From Streptococcus vestibularis (lineage in GTDB: Bacteria; Bacillota; Bacilli; Lactobacillales; Streptococcaceae), in the NCBI GenBank assembly GCA_010604095.1, contig JAABLG010000002.1, forward strand, positions 67,836 through 131,835: a DNA stretch of 64,000 bases, read 5' to 3'. A program made the position numbers and the translations under genes. Shown here in pieces: positions 39,597-49,046 of this stretch. The stretch's first letter is position 1. The number at the start of each line of letters is the position of its first letter. The notes under the pieces are model-generated. The model was not told the origin of the DNA. It ran no database searches and worked only from the letters and a program-made list of their open reading frames with translations.

Positions 39597-40619
39597 TTAT
39601 TTCATCACGTTCCCGAGAACCATCCAAAGGGTAAGGGCACTTGCAAGAGCTCCAATAGTCCAAAGGAAAGCATCAACCTTCCATTCTGACCATTTCTCTC
39701 CATTACCTGAGAGACCACCCAATTCGAGATGATGGTGGAATGGTGTCATACGGAAAATACGACGACCTTCACCATACTTACGCTTAGTGTATTTGAAATA
39801 GCTGACCTGCAACATGACAGAAGCTGTCTCAAAGACATAAACCAAACCAATCAAAAGCAATGTCCACTCTACACGTAGGGCGATAGAGATAACGGCAAGC
39901 ATGGCACCAAGTGACAAGGAACCGACATCTCCCATGAAGACCTTGGCTGGCTTGTGGTTAAAGACAAAGAAACCAAGAAGGGCCCCAATCATAGTGATGA
40001 TGATTGTTAAAATAGCGAACTCACCCTTAACAAAAGCGATAATCCCATAGGCAATCAAGCTGATTACCACAGAGATAGAAGCCAAACCATCAATACCATC
40101 TGTCAAGTTGACCGCATTTGAAAAACCAACAATCCAGAAGAGGACAAAGATGATATAGAAAACACCTAAATGAATGGTCAAACCACCAATAGCTAGGCTA
40201 TCTGTACCACTTGGAAGGACATGAATAAAGTAGAAAAGCAAACCAGCAATAATTTGCAAGGCCATCTTTTGCCAAGGTTTAAGCCCCTCATTGATTTGAT
40301 GGAAAATCTTAAGGAAGTCATCCAGAAATCCAATGATACCATAAATCAAGAGTACAAAGAGTATCCCTACTGGGGCACCATAGGCTTGGTGTCCCTTACT
40401 AAAGACATGGAAATTAAAAATCAAACTAACCAAAATCGCAACTACAAGGAAGACAGTTCCTCCCATGGTTGGTGTTCCAGCCTTGGCCAAGTGCTGTTTC
40501 ACATCTTCGTGCATCTGTTGGCCACCAATTTTTTTGATCTTGTAATAAGTAATAAAGTGAGGCATGGCTAGTACCGTTAACACAAAGGCAATCACGCCCG
40601 CTATCAGACTCATAGTCAT
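39597..40619 (-). CDS. mraY: Phospho-N-acetylmuramoyl-pentapeptide transferase MraY
   Basis: The 340-residue integral membrane enzyme makes lipid I by moving phospho-MurNAc-pentapeptide from UDP to undecaprenyl phosphate. About ten membrane helices are visible. Conserved cytoplasmic motifs are [29 protein letters not shown] and TPFHHHLE. It is last in the operon and starts 1 nt downstream of the pbp2X stop. A strong terminator follows. Confidence 0.97.
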   Translation of the reverse strand: MTMSLIAGVIAFVLTVLAMPHFITYYKIKKIGGQQMHEDVKQHLAKAGTPTMGGTVFLVVAILVSLIFNFHVFSKGHQAYGAPVGILFVLLIYGIIGFLDDFLKIFHQINEGLKPWQKMALQIIAGLLFYFIHVLPSGTDSLAIGGLTIHLGVFYIIFVLFWIVGFSNAVNLTDGIDGLASISVVISLIAYGIIAFVKGEFAILTIIITMIGALLGFFVFNHKPAKVFMGDVGSLSLGAMLAVISIALRVEWTLLLIGLVYVFETASVMLQVSYFKYTKRKYGEGRRIFRMTPFHHHLELGGLSGNGEKWSEWKVDAFLWTIGALASALTLWMVLGNVMK

Positions 40620-40620
40620 C

Positions 40621-42888
40621 TTAATCTCCTAAAGTAATGGTAATCTTCTTAGTTTTAGACAGGGCTTTTCCTGCCGCAACGCTTTGTTTGGTAACAGTTC
40701 CTGACTTGCCACCCTTGTATGTAATCTTAATACCTTTCCATTTAGCAAAAGTTTCAACATTATCCTTGGTCCATCCATACATGTCTGGAAGTTCGGTGAA
40801 ATCGTTGGTCATGATTAGGATTTGCTGATTAGCTTTAATATTTTCTTTCGCACCTACAGAAACCTTTTCAATCTTATCACCAACACCCAGAATAATGGGA
40901 TGAGTCAAGTTTTGGCGAAGGGTATTGGCCGTCTCACCTGGGCGTTTTCCAATAATGTCACCCGTTTGATAGCTCGTTTCATCGGTCTTTCCACTACCTT
41001 CAGAAACAGAGCTATCAAGCGTATCACCCATGGACATGGCTTCTTCTAGGACAGGGTTAACCACCGTCGCATAAAAATTATTATCCCAGGTCTTAGGTTC
41101 CTGAACCGTTACATACATGACATATTGTGGATCATCAGAAGGAACCATAGCTACAACTGAGTTGAGCGTTTCGTTGGTCCCAACTTTATAGGTTCCTGTC
41201 TTTTCATCAGCCACTTGGGCTGTTCCTGACTTAACCGCAACATCATAATTACCAACCTTAATGATTGGCGAACCTTCAGACTTGTTGTACAGGGTACCAA
41301 ACTCTGGGTCTGTACCAACAGAAATCATATAATTACGGGTCTCAGAAGCAGCCTGCTTGGAAACTGGCTTACCAATAACTTCTTTCTTAGCCGTACGAAC
41401 AGTGCCTTGGTTAACATCTGCAACTTGTTTGATAAATTGAGGTTCCAACATAACACCATTGTTAGAGATAGCTGAAAAAGCACGAAGCATCTGAACCTGA
41501 GTCACTGAAATCCCTTGTCCAAAGGATGATTGCGCAATATTCACAGAGTTTCTTGAGACAACCCCTGAAGATTCACCTACCATCCCAAAACGGGTTGGAA
41601 GTCCAAACTTATAGAGTGATAGGTAGTTTGACCAAACCTTGTCTCCCATCTCTTGTTCCAACATGGTCATCAAAACGTTACTTGAATAAGAGAAGCCTTG
41701 AGCAAATGACATGGTTCGGCCTGACGAGATACCTTCATTAATAGACCAGTCATTGATTTCAACATCATCAACCTTGATACCGTTGGCATTGCTATAGGTC
41801 GCATTAGGATTGAAACTTCCGTTATTGATAGCCGATGACAAGAGCATGACCTTCATGGTTGACCCTGGTTCATATTGGGCCTCATAAAGTCGGTTAACCC
41901 AGTCATAACTTTTCTTGGCTTGTCCTTCGAGGGTATCAGAGTTATAGGTAGGACGTTGTGTCGTCGCAAGAATTTCACCTGTTTTTGCATTGACAACTGT
42001 CGCTGAAGCATTAACCCCTTGAGTTTCCTCCATAAAGGTATCCATCTGCGTTTCCAAGAAGGTTTGAAGAGGCGCTGATAAGGTCGTATAGATGTTCTTA
42101 CCATCAATAGCTTCCTTGGTAACAGTTTCCGTTCCAAGAAGAGTATTACCGTCCTTGTCCTTTTCGTAGATAGCTTCGCCGTCTTTCCCTGTCAAAAGGC
42201 TATTCAGCGAACGCTCTAAACCGGTTTGACCGACCAATGAATAAGATCCGTCTTTTTTATTCTCAACAGCTTCGGCACGACCAAGAAACTCTGAAGCAAA
42301 GGTTCCATTAGGATACATACGTGAGGTTGTCGCTTCAAAAGCCATACCCTTGATATCTGCATCCTTAAAAGCCTTTTCAAGTTCCTCTTTAACTGAGTAG
42401 GTGATACCCTTACCCTTTAGACCAAAGGAAACCTGATAGGCACCTTTAGTACGCAATTGAGCTAGAGCATCGCTTTTCTTAATTCCTAGCTTGTCCTTTA
42501 AAATATCGGCAACCTTATCAAACTGGCTTTCTTGAACGTAGAGTTTCTCCTGCGTTGCTGAGACATAGCTGGTTGACACAATAGCGTAAATGGCGTAACT
42601 GGTTGAATCTTCAGCCAAAACATTTCCATTTCGGTCGTAAATCGTCCCACGTTTGGCAGCCACTGTGGTTTTAGTGTTATATGACTTAGCAGCCTGTGTG
42701 GACAAATCAACACCAAACTTACTATCTGTCCCAATGATTACCACAAAGTTGATAATAAAGACGAAAAAGATAAAGATACTAAGAACCATAAGGTTCTGAC
42801 CAACATGCTGTCGATTCTGGGCAGGTTTTCGCCTATCCTTTACGACATAATTTAGAAATAAATGTTTAAGTTTTCTTAGTCTGTTCAT
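40621..42888 (-). CDS. pbpX: Penicillin-binding protein 2X
   Basis: The 755-residue septal transpeptidase has one N-terminal membrane helix (about residues 28-52), a dimerisation domain, and the penicillin-binding domain with motifs STMK (active Ser), SSN and KSGTAQ. Two PASTA domains occupy roughly the last 125 residues ([24 protein letters not shown] start). It works with FtsW in division-septum synthesis. Residues near STMK (PGSTMK) and KSG look like a sensitive-type PBP2X, but I cannot compare with a reference. It starts 3 nt after ftsL. Confidence 0.96.
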   Translation of the reverse strand: MNRLRKLKHLFLNYVVKDRRKPAQNRQHVGQNLMVLSIFIFFVFIINFVVIIGTDSKFGVDLSTQAAKSYNTKTTVAAKRGTIYDRNGNVLAEDSTSYAIYAIVSTSYVSATQEKLYVQESQFDKVADILKDKLGIKKSDALAQLRTKGAYQVSFGLKGKGITYSVKEELEKAFKDADIKGMAFEATTSRMYPNGTFASEFLGRAEAVENKKDGSYSLVGQTGLERSLNSLLTGKDGEAIYEKDKDGNTLLGTETVTKEAIDGKNIYTTLSAPLQTFLETQMDTFMEETQGVNASATVVNAKTGEILATTQRPTYNSDTLEGQAKKSYDWVNRLYEAQYEPGSTMKVMLLSSAINNGSFNPNATYSNANGIKVDDVEINDWSINEGISSGRTMSFAQGFSYSSNVLMTMLEQEMGDKVWSNYLSLYKFGLPTRFGMVGESSGVVSRNSVNIAQSSFGQGISVTQVQMLRAFSAISNNGVMLEPQFIKQVADVNQGTVRTAKKEVIGKPVSKQAASETRNYMISVGTDPEFGTLYNKSEGSPIIKVGNYDVAVKSGTAQVADEKTGTYKVGTNETLNSVVAMVPSDDPQYVMYVTVQEPKTWDNNFYATVVNPVLEEAMSMGDTLDSSVSEGSGKTDETSYQTGDIIGKRPGETANTLRQNLTHPIILGVGDKIEKVSVGAKENIKANQQILIMTNDFTELPDMYGWTKDNVETFAKWKGIKITYKGGKSGTVTKQSVAAGKALSKTKKITITLGD

Positions 42889-42891
42889 TGG

Positions 42892-43212
42892 CTATTTCAC
42901 ACTCTTAATACTATCGTTATTAATAGACAGGCCTGCTTTATTAGCAATCTCTTTGATACGATCAGAGTTAGTCAACTCATTCACTGCCTGTTTTGCATTG
43001 TTAAGCTCTGTCTTCTTATCACTGATCTTGCTATTAAGGTCTGTGATTTGTTGCTTGATGGCCTGATTACGTCCCTGTAAAAAGACAACCGAGATACTCA
43101 TCACAACAGCTGTCAAAACAATTGCCGAATAGAAGGCCTTTTCCATACGTGTCATAAAACGAATATGGTTTCTAAGGGCTCTATTAACAACCTGATGTTC
43201 CTGATTTTCCAT
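42892..43212 (-). CDS. ftsL: Cell division protein FtsL
   Basis: The 106-residue bitopic protein has a cytoplasmic N terminus, one membrane helix (AFYSAIVLTAVVMSISVVFLQ, split here as about residues 26-46) and an extracytoplasmic coiled coil with leucine heptads (residues 50-95). It binds DivIC/FtsB and DivIB/FtsQ at the septum. It lies 2 nt from rsmH upstream and 3 nt from pbp2X, in the standard streptococcal order. Confidence 0.93.
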   Translation of the reverse strand: MENQEHQVVNRALRNHIRFMTRMEKAFYSAIVLTAVVMSISVVFLQGRNQAIKQQITDLNSKISDKKTELNNAKQAVNELTNSDRIKEIANKAGLSINNDSIKSVK

Positions 43213-43214
43213 AG

Positions 43215-44165
43215 TTATTTCCTGATTTTTTTAGCCACACGCAATTTAGCAGAATGCGAGCGGTTGTTTGCTTCTAATTCTTCCTGGCTAGGCAGGATAG
43301 GCTTGCGATTTACTAATGCTACCTTAGGTTGGAGGTCTTCGGGAATAAAGGGTAAGCCTTTAGGCACATCTACCGTACTGGCTTCCTTAAAAAGCTGTTT
43401 GGTTAAACGATCCTCCAAAGAATGGAAGGTAATGACCGAGATACGACCATCCACAGCTAATAGGTCCAAAGCCTCCTGAATAGACTCATCCGCAGCACCA
43501 AGCTCATCGTTGACTTCGATTCGGATGGCTTGGAAAATTTGTTTGGCTGGATGGCCCTTTTTCTTTAGTTCCTTGGCAGGCTTAGCAGATTTAATAATTT
43601 CCGCCAGTTCCGTCGTCGTCTCGATAGGTTTGACCTGACGTGCTTGCTCAATCTTACGTGCAATCTGTTTAGAGAACTTGTCTTCACCATACTTGAAGAA
43701 AATACGCACCAAATCGTTGTAAGGATAAGTATTAACCACCTCATAGGCCGTTAAACTAGCTTCCTCATTCATACGCATATCCAGCTTGGCATCCTGTTTA
43801 TAGGAGAAACCACGCTCACGCTCATCCAACTGTGGGCTAGACACACCCAAATCGTAGAGAATGCCATCAATTTCAGACACTCCCAGAGCTTCAAGGTTAG
43901 ACCTGAGGTTACGGAAATTATCCTTAATGAAAGTCACCATTCCCTTGTCAATATAGTCTTTCAGACGTCCTTGGGCGTTATCAATAGCCTTTTGGTCTTG
44001 GTCGAAACAGTACAAATGCCCTTTTTCAGACAATTGTGACAATAGATAGGACGAATGTCCTGCGCCACCCAAAGTCGCATCGACATAGATGCCATCAGGC
44101 TTGATATCAAGCATATCAACAGTTTCGTGTAAAAGAACGGTTACATGGTGAAATTCATTAGTCAT
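43215..44165 (-). CDS. rsmH: 16S rRNA (cytosine1402-N4)-methyltransferase RsmH
   Basis: The 316-residue enzyme (MraW) methylates N4 of C1402 in the ribosomal P site. It has the SAM motif [10 protein letters not shown] near residue 30, the RsmH signature [13 protein letters not shown] and [14 protein letters not shown]. It heads the rsmH-ftsL-pbp2X-mraY operon. The ATG at 44163-44165 has no Shine-Dalgarno sequence, and the -10 box ends just 7 nt before it, so the mRNA is probably leaderless. The conserved N terminus [15 protein letters not shown] rules out a later start. Confidence 0.96.
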   Translation of the reverse strand: MTNEFHHVTVLLHETVDMLDIKPDGIYVDATLGGAGHSSYLLSQLSEKGHLYCFDQDQKAIDNAQGRLKDYIDKGMVTFIKDNFRNLRSNLEALGVSEIDGILYDLGVSSPQLDERERGFSYKQDAKLDMRMNEEASLTAYEVVNTYPYNDLVRIFFKYGEDKFSKQIARKIEQARQVKPIETTTELAEIIKSAKPAKELKKKGHPAKQIFQAIRIEVNDELGAADESIQEALDLLAVDGRISVITFHSLEDRLTKQLFKEASTVDVPKGLPFIPEDLQPKVALVNRKPILPSQEELEANNRSHSAKLRVAKKIRK

Positions 44166-44172
44166 AACTTTT

Positions 44173-44181
44173 ATTATAGCA
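44173..44181 (-). promoter_or_regulatory. Promoter of the rsmH operon, leaderless
   Basis: Minus strand TGCTATAAT (hexamer 44173-44178), with GAGACA 18 nt upstream as a weak -35. Seven nt separate the hexamer from the ATG. No ribosome-binding site fits between. Confidence 0.6.
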
Positions 44182-44225
44182 CAAGAATAGAGAAATTGTC
44201 TCGCCTTGAAAGTTGTTAGGACGGC

Positions 44226-44250
44226 AAAAAAACCAGACCCAGGGCCTGGC
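44226..44250 (-). terminator. Terminator of the DUF6287 lipoprotein gene
   Basis: On the minus strand CCAGGCCC-TGG-GTCTGG-type hairpin followed by TTTTTTT. Confidence 0.75.
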
Positions 44251-44279
44251 TTTATAAATTATAGATTGGTTCTCGAAAA

Positions 44280-45308
44280 TCAGTCTACTCTGTAATAATA
44301 ACTTTCCTCTGAAGGCTTCCCATTAGTCGCTAAAATTCGGTCCTTACTGTTATCTCCCGCATCACTTCCATCGCTAACTCCTTTAGGACAAAGCTGAATT
44401 GGGGTATTGCCTGTTGGATTGGAATCAACATAAGTTAGACTATATATCCCAGACACATATTGATTTTGAGTGACCTTATCTATTGGGTAAGTATGTCCCC
44501 AGAGTTCAAATTGTCCGTCCGAAGTAATTTTGATGGTCTTTCCATCTGAGGACTTCCACGTGCCTACAGCTGACTTGTAGTTACCATTTTTCAGTTCATC
44601 AGCCTTAAGTGAGGTTGAGCTTGTTTTACCTTCCGACGATGTTTTAGAACTACTATTACTTGAAGCACTGTCCAAGTCCTTCCAATCCCAATCAGAAAGA
44701 TCTGCTTTTTCAGCACCTGAATCGCTGTCGTCTTTGACAAGAGACTGACCGTCATTATTAAAGTGGTAACCTGAACCACCGCCTGCTGTGGCACCGGCAC
44801 TACCATAGTAGCTAAACGTCTTATCCTTGAGGTAAGTCAAGGTCATACGCTCACCCAACATGCCTAATTGCGAACCATCAGTCAGACGAATAACCTGTCC
44901 ATCATCCTTAGAAATGGTGTAGATATCCGTAATCATATAGTCTTTAAAGAGTTTACCTGGCTTAAAAGCAAGAATCAACTCATCAACACCATTACCATCC
45001 AAATCACGGTAAGTATAGACCGTTGAGGCAGGACTTATTTGAGAATTGGCATAGGTCACCACCAAAGGATTAATTGAGGTGTCAGTTTGATTGTCAGCTA
45101 CAGCTGTTTGATACTTGCTGATGATGTCATCATAAGCAGAGGTATCTACTTTCTTCTCTTTACTTGAGCTTTCGCTACTGTCTGATTGGGACTGCTCTAC
45201 TGATGAGGATGAATTTGTCGATGATAAATGATTAGACTGATTTGAACAAGCCGCCAATAGAGCTAGGCTAGATAAGCCAGTTGCTAATAACAATAATTTC
45301 TTTTTCAT
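44280..45308 (-). CDS. DUF6287 lipoprotein
   Basis: The 342-residue protein has a lipoprotein signal with lipobox LLAAC (Cys near residue 21), a Ser-rich low-complexity linker (residues 25-50), a middle domain with TYRDLDGNGVDELILAF, which looks like a calcium-type D-x-D-x-D loop, and a second Ser/Lys linker. The C-terminal 100 residues form a DUF6287 domain (NGNYKSAVGTWKSSDGKTIK ... SDAGDNSKDRILAT). The window-edge protein at 63177-64000 ends in the same domain. Function is unknown; surface-exposed. Gene pair with 45319-45747 downstream of one promoter is likely (11-nt gap). Confidence 0.85.
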   Translation of the reverse strand: MKKKLLLLATGLSSLALLAACSNQSNHLSSTNSSSSVEQSQSDSSESSSKEKKVDTSAYDDIISKYQTAVADNQTDTSINPLVVTYANSQISPASTVYTYRDLDGNGVDELILAFKPGKLFKDYMITDIYTISKDDGQVIRLTDGSQLGMLGERMTLTYLKDKTFSYYGSAGATAGGGSGYHFNNDGQSLVKDDSDSGAEKADLSDWDWKDLDSASSNSSSKTSSEGKTSSTSLKADELKNGNYKSAVGTWKSSDGKTIKITSDGQFELWGHTYPIDKVTQNQYVSGIYSLTYVDSNPTGNTPIQLCPKGVSDGSDAGDNSKDRILATNGKPSEESYYYRVD

Positions 45309-45318
45309 AATAATCTTT

Positions 45319-45747
45319 CTATTCGGCTACAGTAGAGTTAACATCCCCGTTATAAATCGTAGATGTTGAAGCATCATTTTGTGATTCGGTATAAGTTGTT
45401 GGGGGAGCATAATTATACTGTGGTGCTTGGTAAGTCCCTTGGGCTGAGGAAGGCGCTGGTGTCACCGTAGTCGTTGTGGCTGCCTGTGTCTGACTAGCTG
45501 CTACAGATGCCGTGCTAGAGCTGGATGACTCGCTAGACCTTGATGCCGACGATGACATGCTAGAGCTAGATGATTTAGAGGGTGCCTTAGCTTTTGATGA
45601 CGACTGTTTGGTGCTGACCCTCACTCCTACCTCGGCATGATGATGAGTAGGACGGAAAAAGACAATAGCCAAAGCCAATAAAAGAGCTGGTAGGGTAAAT
45701 GCCAAAATAAGGTAACGTTTTTCTTTCAAGTGACGAAATAGTTTCAT
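45319..45747 (-). CDS. Ser/Thr-rich membrane-anchored hypothetical protein
   Basis: The 142-residue protein has a basic N terminus (MKLFRHLKEKRY), one membrane helix (LILAFTLPALLLALAIVFF) and an outer part of about 110 residues dominated by Ser, Ala, Thr and Pro, like a stalk or glycosylated spacer. No lipobox or cell-wall anchor. TATAAT lies 20 nt upstream of the ATG, with no clear ribosome-binding site. It is followed 11 nt later by the DUF6287 lipoprotein. No family recognised. Confidence 0.7.
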   Translation of the reverse strand: MKLFRHLKEKRYLILAFTLPALLLALAIVFFRPTHHHAEVGVRVSTKQSSSKAKAPSKSSSSSMSSSASRSSESSSSSTASVAASQTQAATTTTVTPAPSSAQGTYQAPQYNYAPPTTYTESQNDASTSTIYNGDVNSTVAE

Positions 45748-45856
45748 AAGTTATTCACATTTCTTAAATTATATTTTAGTATTGATTAGTCTCAGATAAG
45801 ATTATATCAGAAATATTAAAATGTGCAACATTGACATAAAACTTTTTTGGCATCAG

Positions 45857-45878
45857 AAAAACCAACTCTAAGAGTTGG
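45857..45878 (-). terminator. Terminator of the first DUF805 gene
   Basis: CCAACTC / GAGTTGG stem, 3-nt loop, followed by TTTTT on the minus strand. Confidence 0.8.
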
Positions 45879-45888
45879 CTGGTTGTCA

Positions 45889-46287
45889 TTATTGCTGTGG
45901 GTTATTAAAGTTGTTAAATGGCACTTCTACTTTTGTTGGTTGGCATAGTAGAACAATGAAGATAATACCACCGACAAATGGAATCAAAGGAATAAAAATA
46001 AATGCCCAATTATAGCCAGCATCACGCAAACGACGAACTGTTACAGCAATACCAGGTAAGATGGCAGCAATACCAAAGGCAAAAAAGATAAATAGGATGA
46101 TAAATGAAATAACAGCTAAAAAGCTTGATTCTGTCGCACGTGCAATACCTCCAAAGATTGCTAGCAACACATAAAAAGCAATAACTGTTAACATATTTGC
46201 CAAATATGCAAACCAGTAATCTGAACGTGTTGAACGTCCCTCAAAATCTACGTAGCCCTTCCAAAACTTCTTATAAGCTTCGATCAT
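45889..46287 (-). CDS. DUF805 membrane protein (copy 1)
   Basis: The 132-residue protein has the DUF805 layout: start FWKGYVDFEGRSTRSDYWFA, four membrane helices (about residues 27-48, 55-80, and two at 95-120) and a conserved RRLRDAGYNWAFIFIPLIPF motif before the last helix. The role of DUF805 proteins is unknown. GAGGAGA precedes the ATG. A paralogue of 130 residues lies just upstream, so this is a tandem duplication with separate terminators. Confidence 0.88.
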   Translation of the reverse strand: MIEAYKKFWKGYVDFEGRSTRSDYWFAYLANMLTVIAFYVLLAIFGGIARATESSFLAVISFIILFIFFAFGIAAILPGIAVTVRRLRDAGYNWAFIFIPLIPFVGGIIFIVLLCQPTKVEVPFNNFNNPQQ

Positions 46288-46352
46288 AATAAAATCTCCT
46301 CATTTTTTGATACTTATAGTATAGCAATAAAAAAAGAATTTGACAAATTGAC

Positions 46353-46377
46353 TAAAAAGCAGCCTTACTAGGCTGCT
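46353..46377 (-). terminator. Terminator between the two DUF805 genes
   Basis: AGCAGCC / GGCTGCT stem with a 6-nt loop, followed by TTTTT on the minus strand. Confidence 0.8.
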
Positions 46378-46386
46378 AAATACTTA

Positions 46387-46779
46387 TCATTGTTGTGGAT
46401 TATTGAACTGGTTGAAAGGAAATTCTACTTTTGTGGGTTGACAAAACAAAACCAACAGAACGATATCGCCTATAACAGGCGCATAGCGTAAGAAAATCAA
46501 TGCCCAGTGAAAACCGGCATCACGTAAGCGACGCACCTGAAGGGCAAAAGATGGAATATAGTTAGCAAAGAAATATACCATTGCAAGCCCATACAATAAT
46601 TTAAAAATAATATGATAATGACTACCTGGACTATCAAATACAATGGCAACTATAACCACGGTAAATAAAATGATAGTTACAATCGCATTCGCTAAAACTG
46701 CCAACCAATAGTCTGAGCGGCTTGAACGTCCTGTAAAATCGACATAGCCCATCCAATACTTTTTATAAGCTTTAAACAT
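46387..46779 (-). CDS. DUF805 membrane protein (copy 2)
   Basis: The 130-residue paralogue of the neighbouring gene begins YWMGYVDFTGRSSRSDYWLA and ends with the same CQPTKVEFPFNQFNNPQQ tail. The RRLRDAGFHWALIFL motif is conserved. Four membrane helices. GAGGAGA precedes the ATG. It lies between two terminators and so is a single-gene unit. Confidence 0.88.
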   Translation of the reverse strand: MFKAYKKYWMGYVDFTGRSSRSDYWLAVLANAIVTIILFTVVIVAIVFDSPGSHYHIIFKLLYGLAMVYFFANYIPSFALQVRRLRDAGFHWALIFLRYAPVIGDIVLLVLFCQPTKVEFPFNQFNNPQQ

Positions 46780-46843
46780 GGCAAAATCTCCTCATTCTTG
46801 ATACCACCAGTATATCAGAAGACCTGTCGTCTAGCAAACTAAC

Positions 46844-46867
46844 TAAAAAAGCTCCTTCCTGGAGCTT
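46844..46867 (-). terminator. Terminator of proBA
   Basis: AGCTCC / GGAGCT stem with a 5-nt loop, followed by TTTTTT on the minus strand. Confidence 0.85.
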
Positions 46868-46873
46868 GATGGG

Positions 46874-48124
46874 TTATTCTCTAATTTGTCCTTGGCCATT
46901 AATATAGAACTTGGTTGAGGTAAGGGCCTCCAGTCCCATTGGACCTCGGGCATGCATCTTCTGAGTTGAAATTCCGATTTCAGCACCTAGTCCAAAGACG
47001 AATCCATCTGTGAAGCGGGTTGAAACATTAACATAGACAGCTGCAGCGTCAACATCGTCTTGGAATTGCTCAGCACGACTAATATCTTGAGTCACGATAG
47101 CCTCTGAATGCGATGTCGTGTAAGTGTTAATCCAGCCAATAGCCTCGTCAAGGCTATCTACCACTTTAACAGACATTGTGTAGTCCAAAAACTCTGTCGC
47201 AAAGTCTTCTGGTAAGGCTGAAACAGCTTTGTCCATTACTTTCAAAGCACGCTCATCTGCACGAAATTCAACAGCATGAACTTTAGAAATAGCCTTTTCC
47301 AATTGAGGTAGGAAGTCTTCCGCAATATCAGCATGAACGACCAGCGATTCTGCAGCGTTACAAACGCTTGGTCGCTGCGTTTTGGCATTGATGACAATCT
47401 GTGTCGCCATATCCAAATTAGCATATTTATCCACATAAATATGACAGTTACCGACACCTGTTTCAATGACTGGAACCTTGGCTTTTTCTTTAACCGTTTG
47501 GATGAGACGGGCCCCACCTCTAGGGATGAGCAAGTCTACGTACTCAGTCGCCGCCATGAGTTCTTCTGCTACTTCGTGAGAGGTATCTTCAACTAACTGA
47601 ACGGCATCTGCTGGAATTCCTGCAGTTTCCAAGGCCTTACGGGCTACTGTAACTAGAGCCTTATTCGAATTAATGGCATCACGTCCCCCACGGAGAATGA
47701 TGGCATTATTGGTCTTGAAGGCTAAGCTAAAAGCATCAATTGAGACATTGGGACGGCTTTCAAAAATCATGGCGATAACTCCCATAGGAACACGCTTTTG
47801 AACGATTTTAAGGCCATCGAGATTCGTATAGCCACGCACCACTTGACCGATAGGATCTTGGAGGTCTGCGACCTGACGGACACCTTCTGCTATCCCTGCA
47901 ATACGATCTTCCGTTAGGAGCAAGCGGTCTTGCATGATTTCAGAGATGCCATTCTCCTTGGCATTGGCCATATCCTTAGCATTTTCAGTGATAATATAGG
48001 CACTTTCAGCTACTAGAGCTTTAGCTACCTGGTTTAGAAGGTCGTTTTTGGCTGCTGTTGATAATTTAGCAATCTGACGACCTGCTACTTTGGCCTGTTG
48101 GCCAAGTGTATTGATATATGTCAT
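46874..48124 (-). CDS. proA: Glutamate-5-semialdehyde dehydrogenase ProA
   Basis: The 416-residue enzyme reduces gamma-glutamyl phosphate to glutamate semialdehyde with NADPH, the second step of proline synthesis. It has the aldehyde-dehydrogenase fold with catalytic Cys in [11 protein letters not shown], the IFESRPNV and LRGGRDA motifs and the C-terminal [11 protein letters not shown] signature. I start at ATG 48124 ([12 protein letters not shown]), 1 nt after the proB stop; the longer ORF would run into proB. A terminator follows directly. Confidence 0.96.
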   Translation of the reverse strand: MTYINTLGQQAKVAGRQIAKLSTAAKNDLLNQVAKALVAESAYIITENAKDMANAKENGISEIMQDRLLLTEDRIAGIAEGVRQVADLQDPIGQVVRGYTNLDGLKIVQKRVPMGVIAMIFESRPNVSIDAFSLAFKTNNAIILRGGRDAINSNKALVTVARKALETAGIPADAVQLVEDTSHEVAEELMAATEYVDLLIPRGGARLIQTVKEKAKVPVIETGVGNCHIYVDKYANLDMATQIVINAKTQRPSVCNAAESLVVHADIAEDFLPQLEKAISKVHAVEFRADERALKVMDKAVSALPEDFATEFLDYTMSVKVVDSLDEAIGWINTYTTSHSEAIVTQDISRAEQFQDDVDAAAVYVNVSTRFTDGFVFGLGAEIGISTQKMHARGPMGLEALTSTKFYINGQGQIRE

Positions 48125-48125
48125 C

Positions 48126-48929
48126 TTAGTCCTCCTGTTTAAAGAGTGTACCGATTTTAGCTCCTTCAAGGACACGAAGGATGTCACGTGGATTTTCACC
48201 GTTCATCAAAACCATTTGGCTATGATTCTCAAAAACCATCTGGGCAGACTTAATCTTACTCATCATACCACCCGTACCAAACTTACTACCAGCACCACCA
48301 GCCGAGGCCAGAATTTCCTCTGTAATCTCTGGTACATAGCTACGAAGGGTTGCATCCTCATAGATATTAGGATTCTTATCAAAAAGCCCATCAATATCTG
48401 ACAACATAATCAGAAGGTCTGCACCTACAATCTTAGCTACGATAGCTGACAAGCGGTCATTATCACCAAACTTAGTCGCATGATCCATCTCATCTACGCT
48501 GACAGCGTCATTTTCATTAACGACTGGAACCACTCCCAGTTCAAAAAGGCTGTCAAAAGCGTTAATGGCATTAGAGAGACTCTCAGGATACTCAACCACA
48601 TCTCGAGTTAAAAGAAGCTGAGAAACCTTAGTCTGGTAATGTGCAAAAACCTGAGAGTAGAGGCTCATCATGGCAACCTGTCCAACACTTGAGACGGCCT
48701 GCTGCTTACCGACTTCTACCGGCCGCTTGTCAAGGTCTAGGACATTAAGACCGAAGCCCATAGCACCAGAAGATACCAAGACGACTTCAATCCCCTTATT
48801 ATGCAGGCTGGAAATCACAAAAGCCAGTTGATCGATTTTTTCAAGATTAATTTTTCCTGATGGCAAAACCAGAGAGCTAGTCCCGATTTTGATAACCAGG
48901 CGTTTTACTGAGTCAAAATTTCGTTTCAT
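48126..48929 (-). CDS. proB: Glutamate 5-kinase ProB (short form)
   Basis: The 267-residue kinase phosphorylates glutamate at the gamma carboxyl. It has the amino-acid-kinase motifs [29 protein letters not shown] and [12 protein letters not shown]. It lacks the C-terminal PUA domain of the E. coli enzyme, as usual in lactic streptococci. It heads the proBA unit. The ATG at 48927-48929 has no ribosome-binding site and the -10 box ends 7 nt upstream, which suggests a leaderless message. Confidence 0.96.
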   Translation of the reverse strand: MKRNFDSVKRLVIKIGTSSLVLPSGKINLEKIDQLAFVISSLHNKGIEVVLVSSGAMGFGLNVLDLDKRPVEVGKQQAVSSVGQVAMMSLYSQVFAHYQTKVSQLLLTRDVVEYPESLSNAINAFDSLFELGVVPVVNENDAVSVDEMDHATKFGDNDRLSAIVAKIVGADLLIMLSDIDGLFDKNPNIYEDATLRSYVPEITEEILASAGGAGSKFGTGGMMSKIKSAQMVFENHSQMVLMNGENPRDILRVLEGAKIGTLFKQED

Positions 48930-48936
48930 ATTTATG

Positions 48937-48942
48937 ATTATA
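48937..48942 (-). promoter_or_regulatory. -10 box of proBA, leaderless
   Basis: TATAAT on the minus strand, followed by the 7 nt CATAAAT and the ATG. No Shine-Dalgarno sequence is possible upstream. Confidence 0.6.
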
Positions 48943-49001
48943 CACTAAATTCAGGTATTTTAACATATTAATGTATAAGTTTGCATATAAGGAATTGTCA
49001 T

Positions 49002-49035
49002 AAAAAGAGTCCCTCCTATTTGGAAAAACTCTTTA
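49002..49035 (-). terminator. Terminator of the chromosomal ABC-2 exporter operon
   Basis: AAAGAGT / ACTCTTTTT arms with a long loop on the minus strand. Confidence 0.6.
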
Positions 49036-49046
49036 AACAATTTAGT

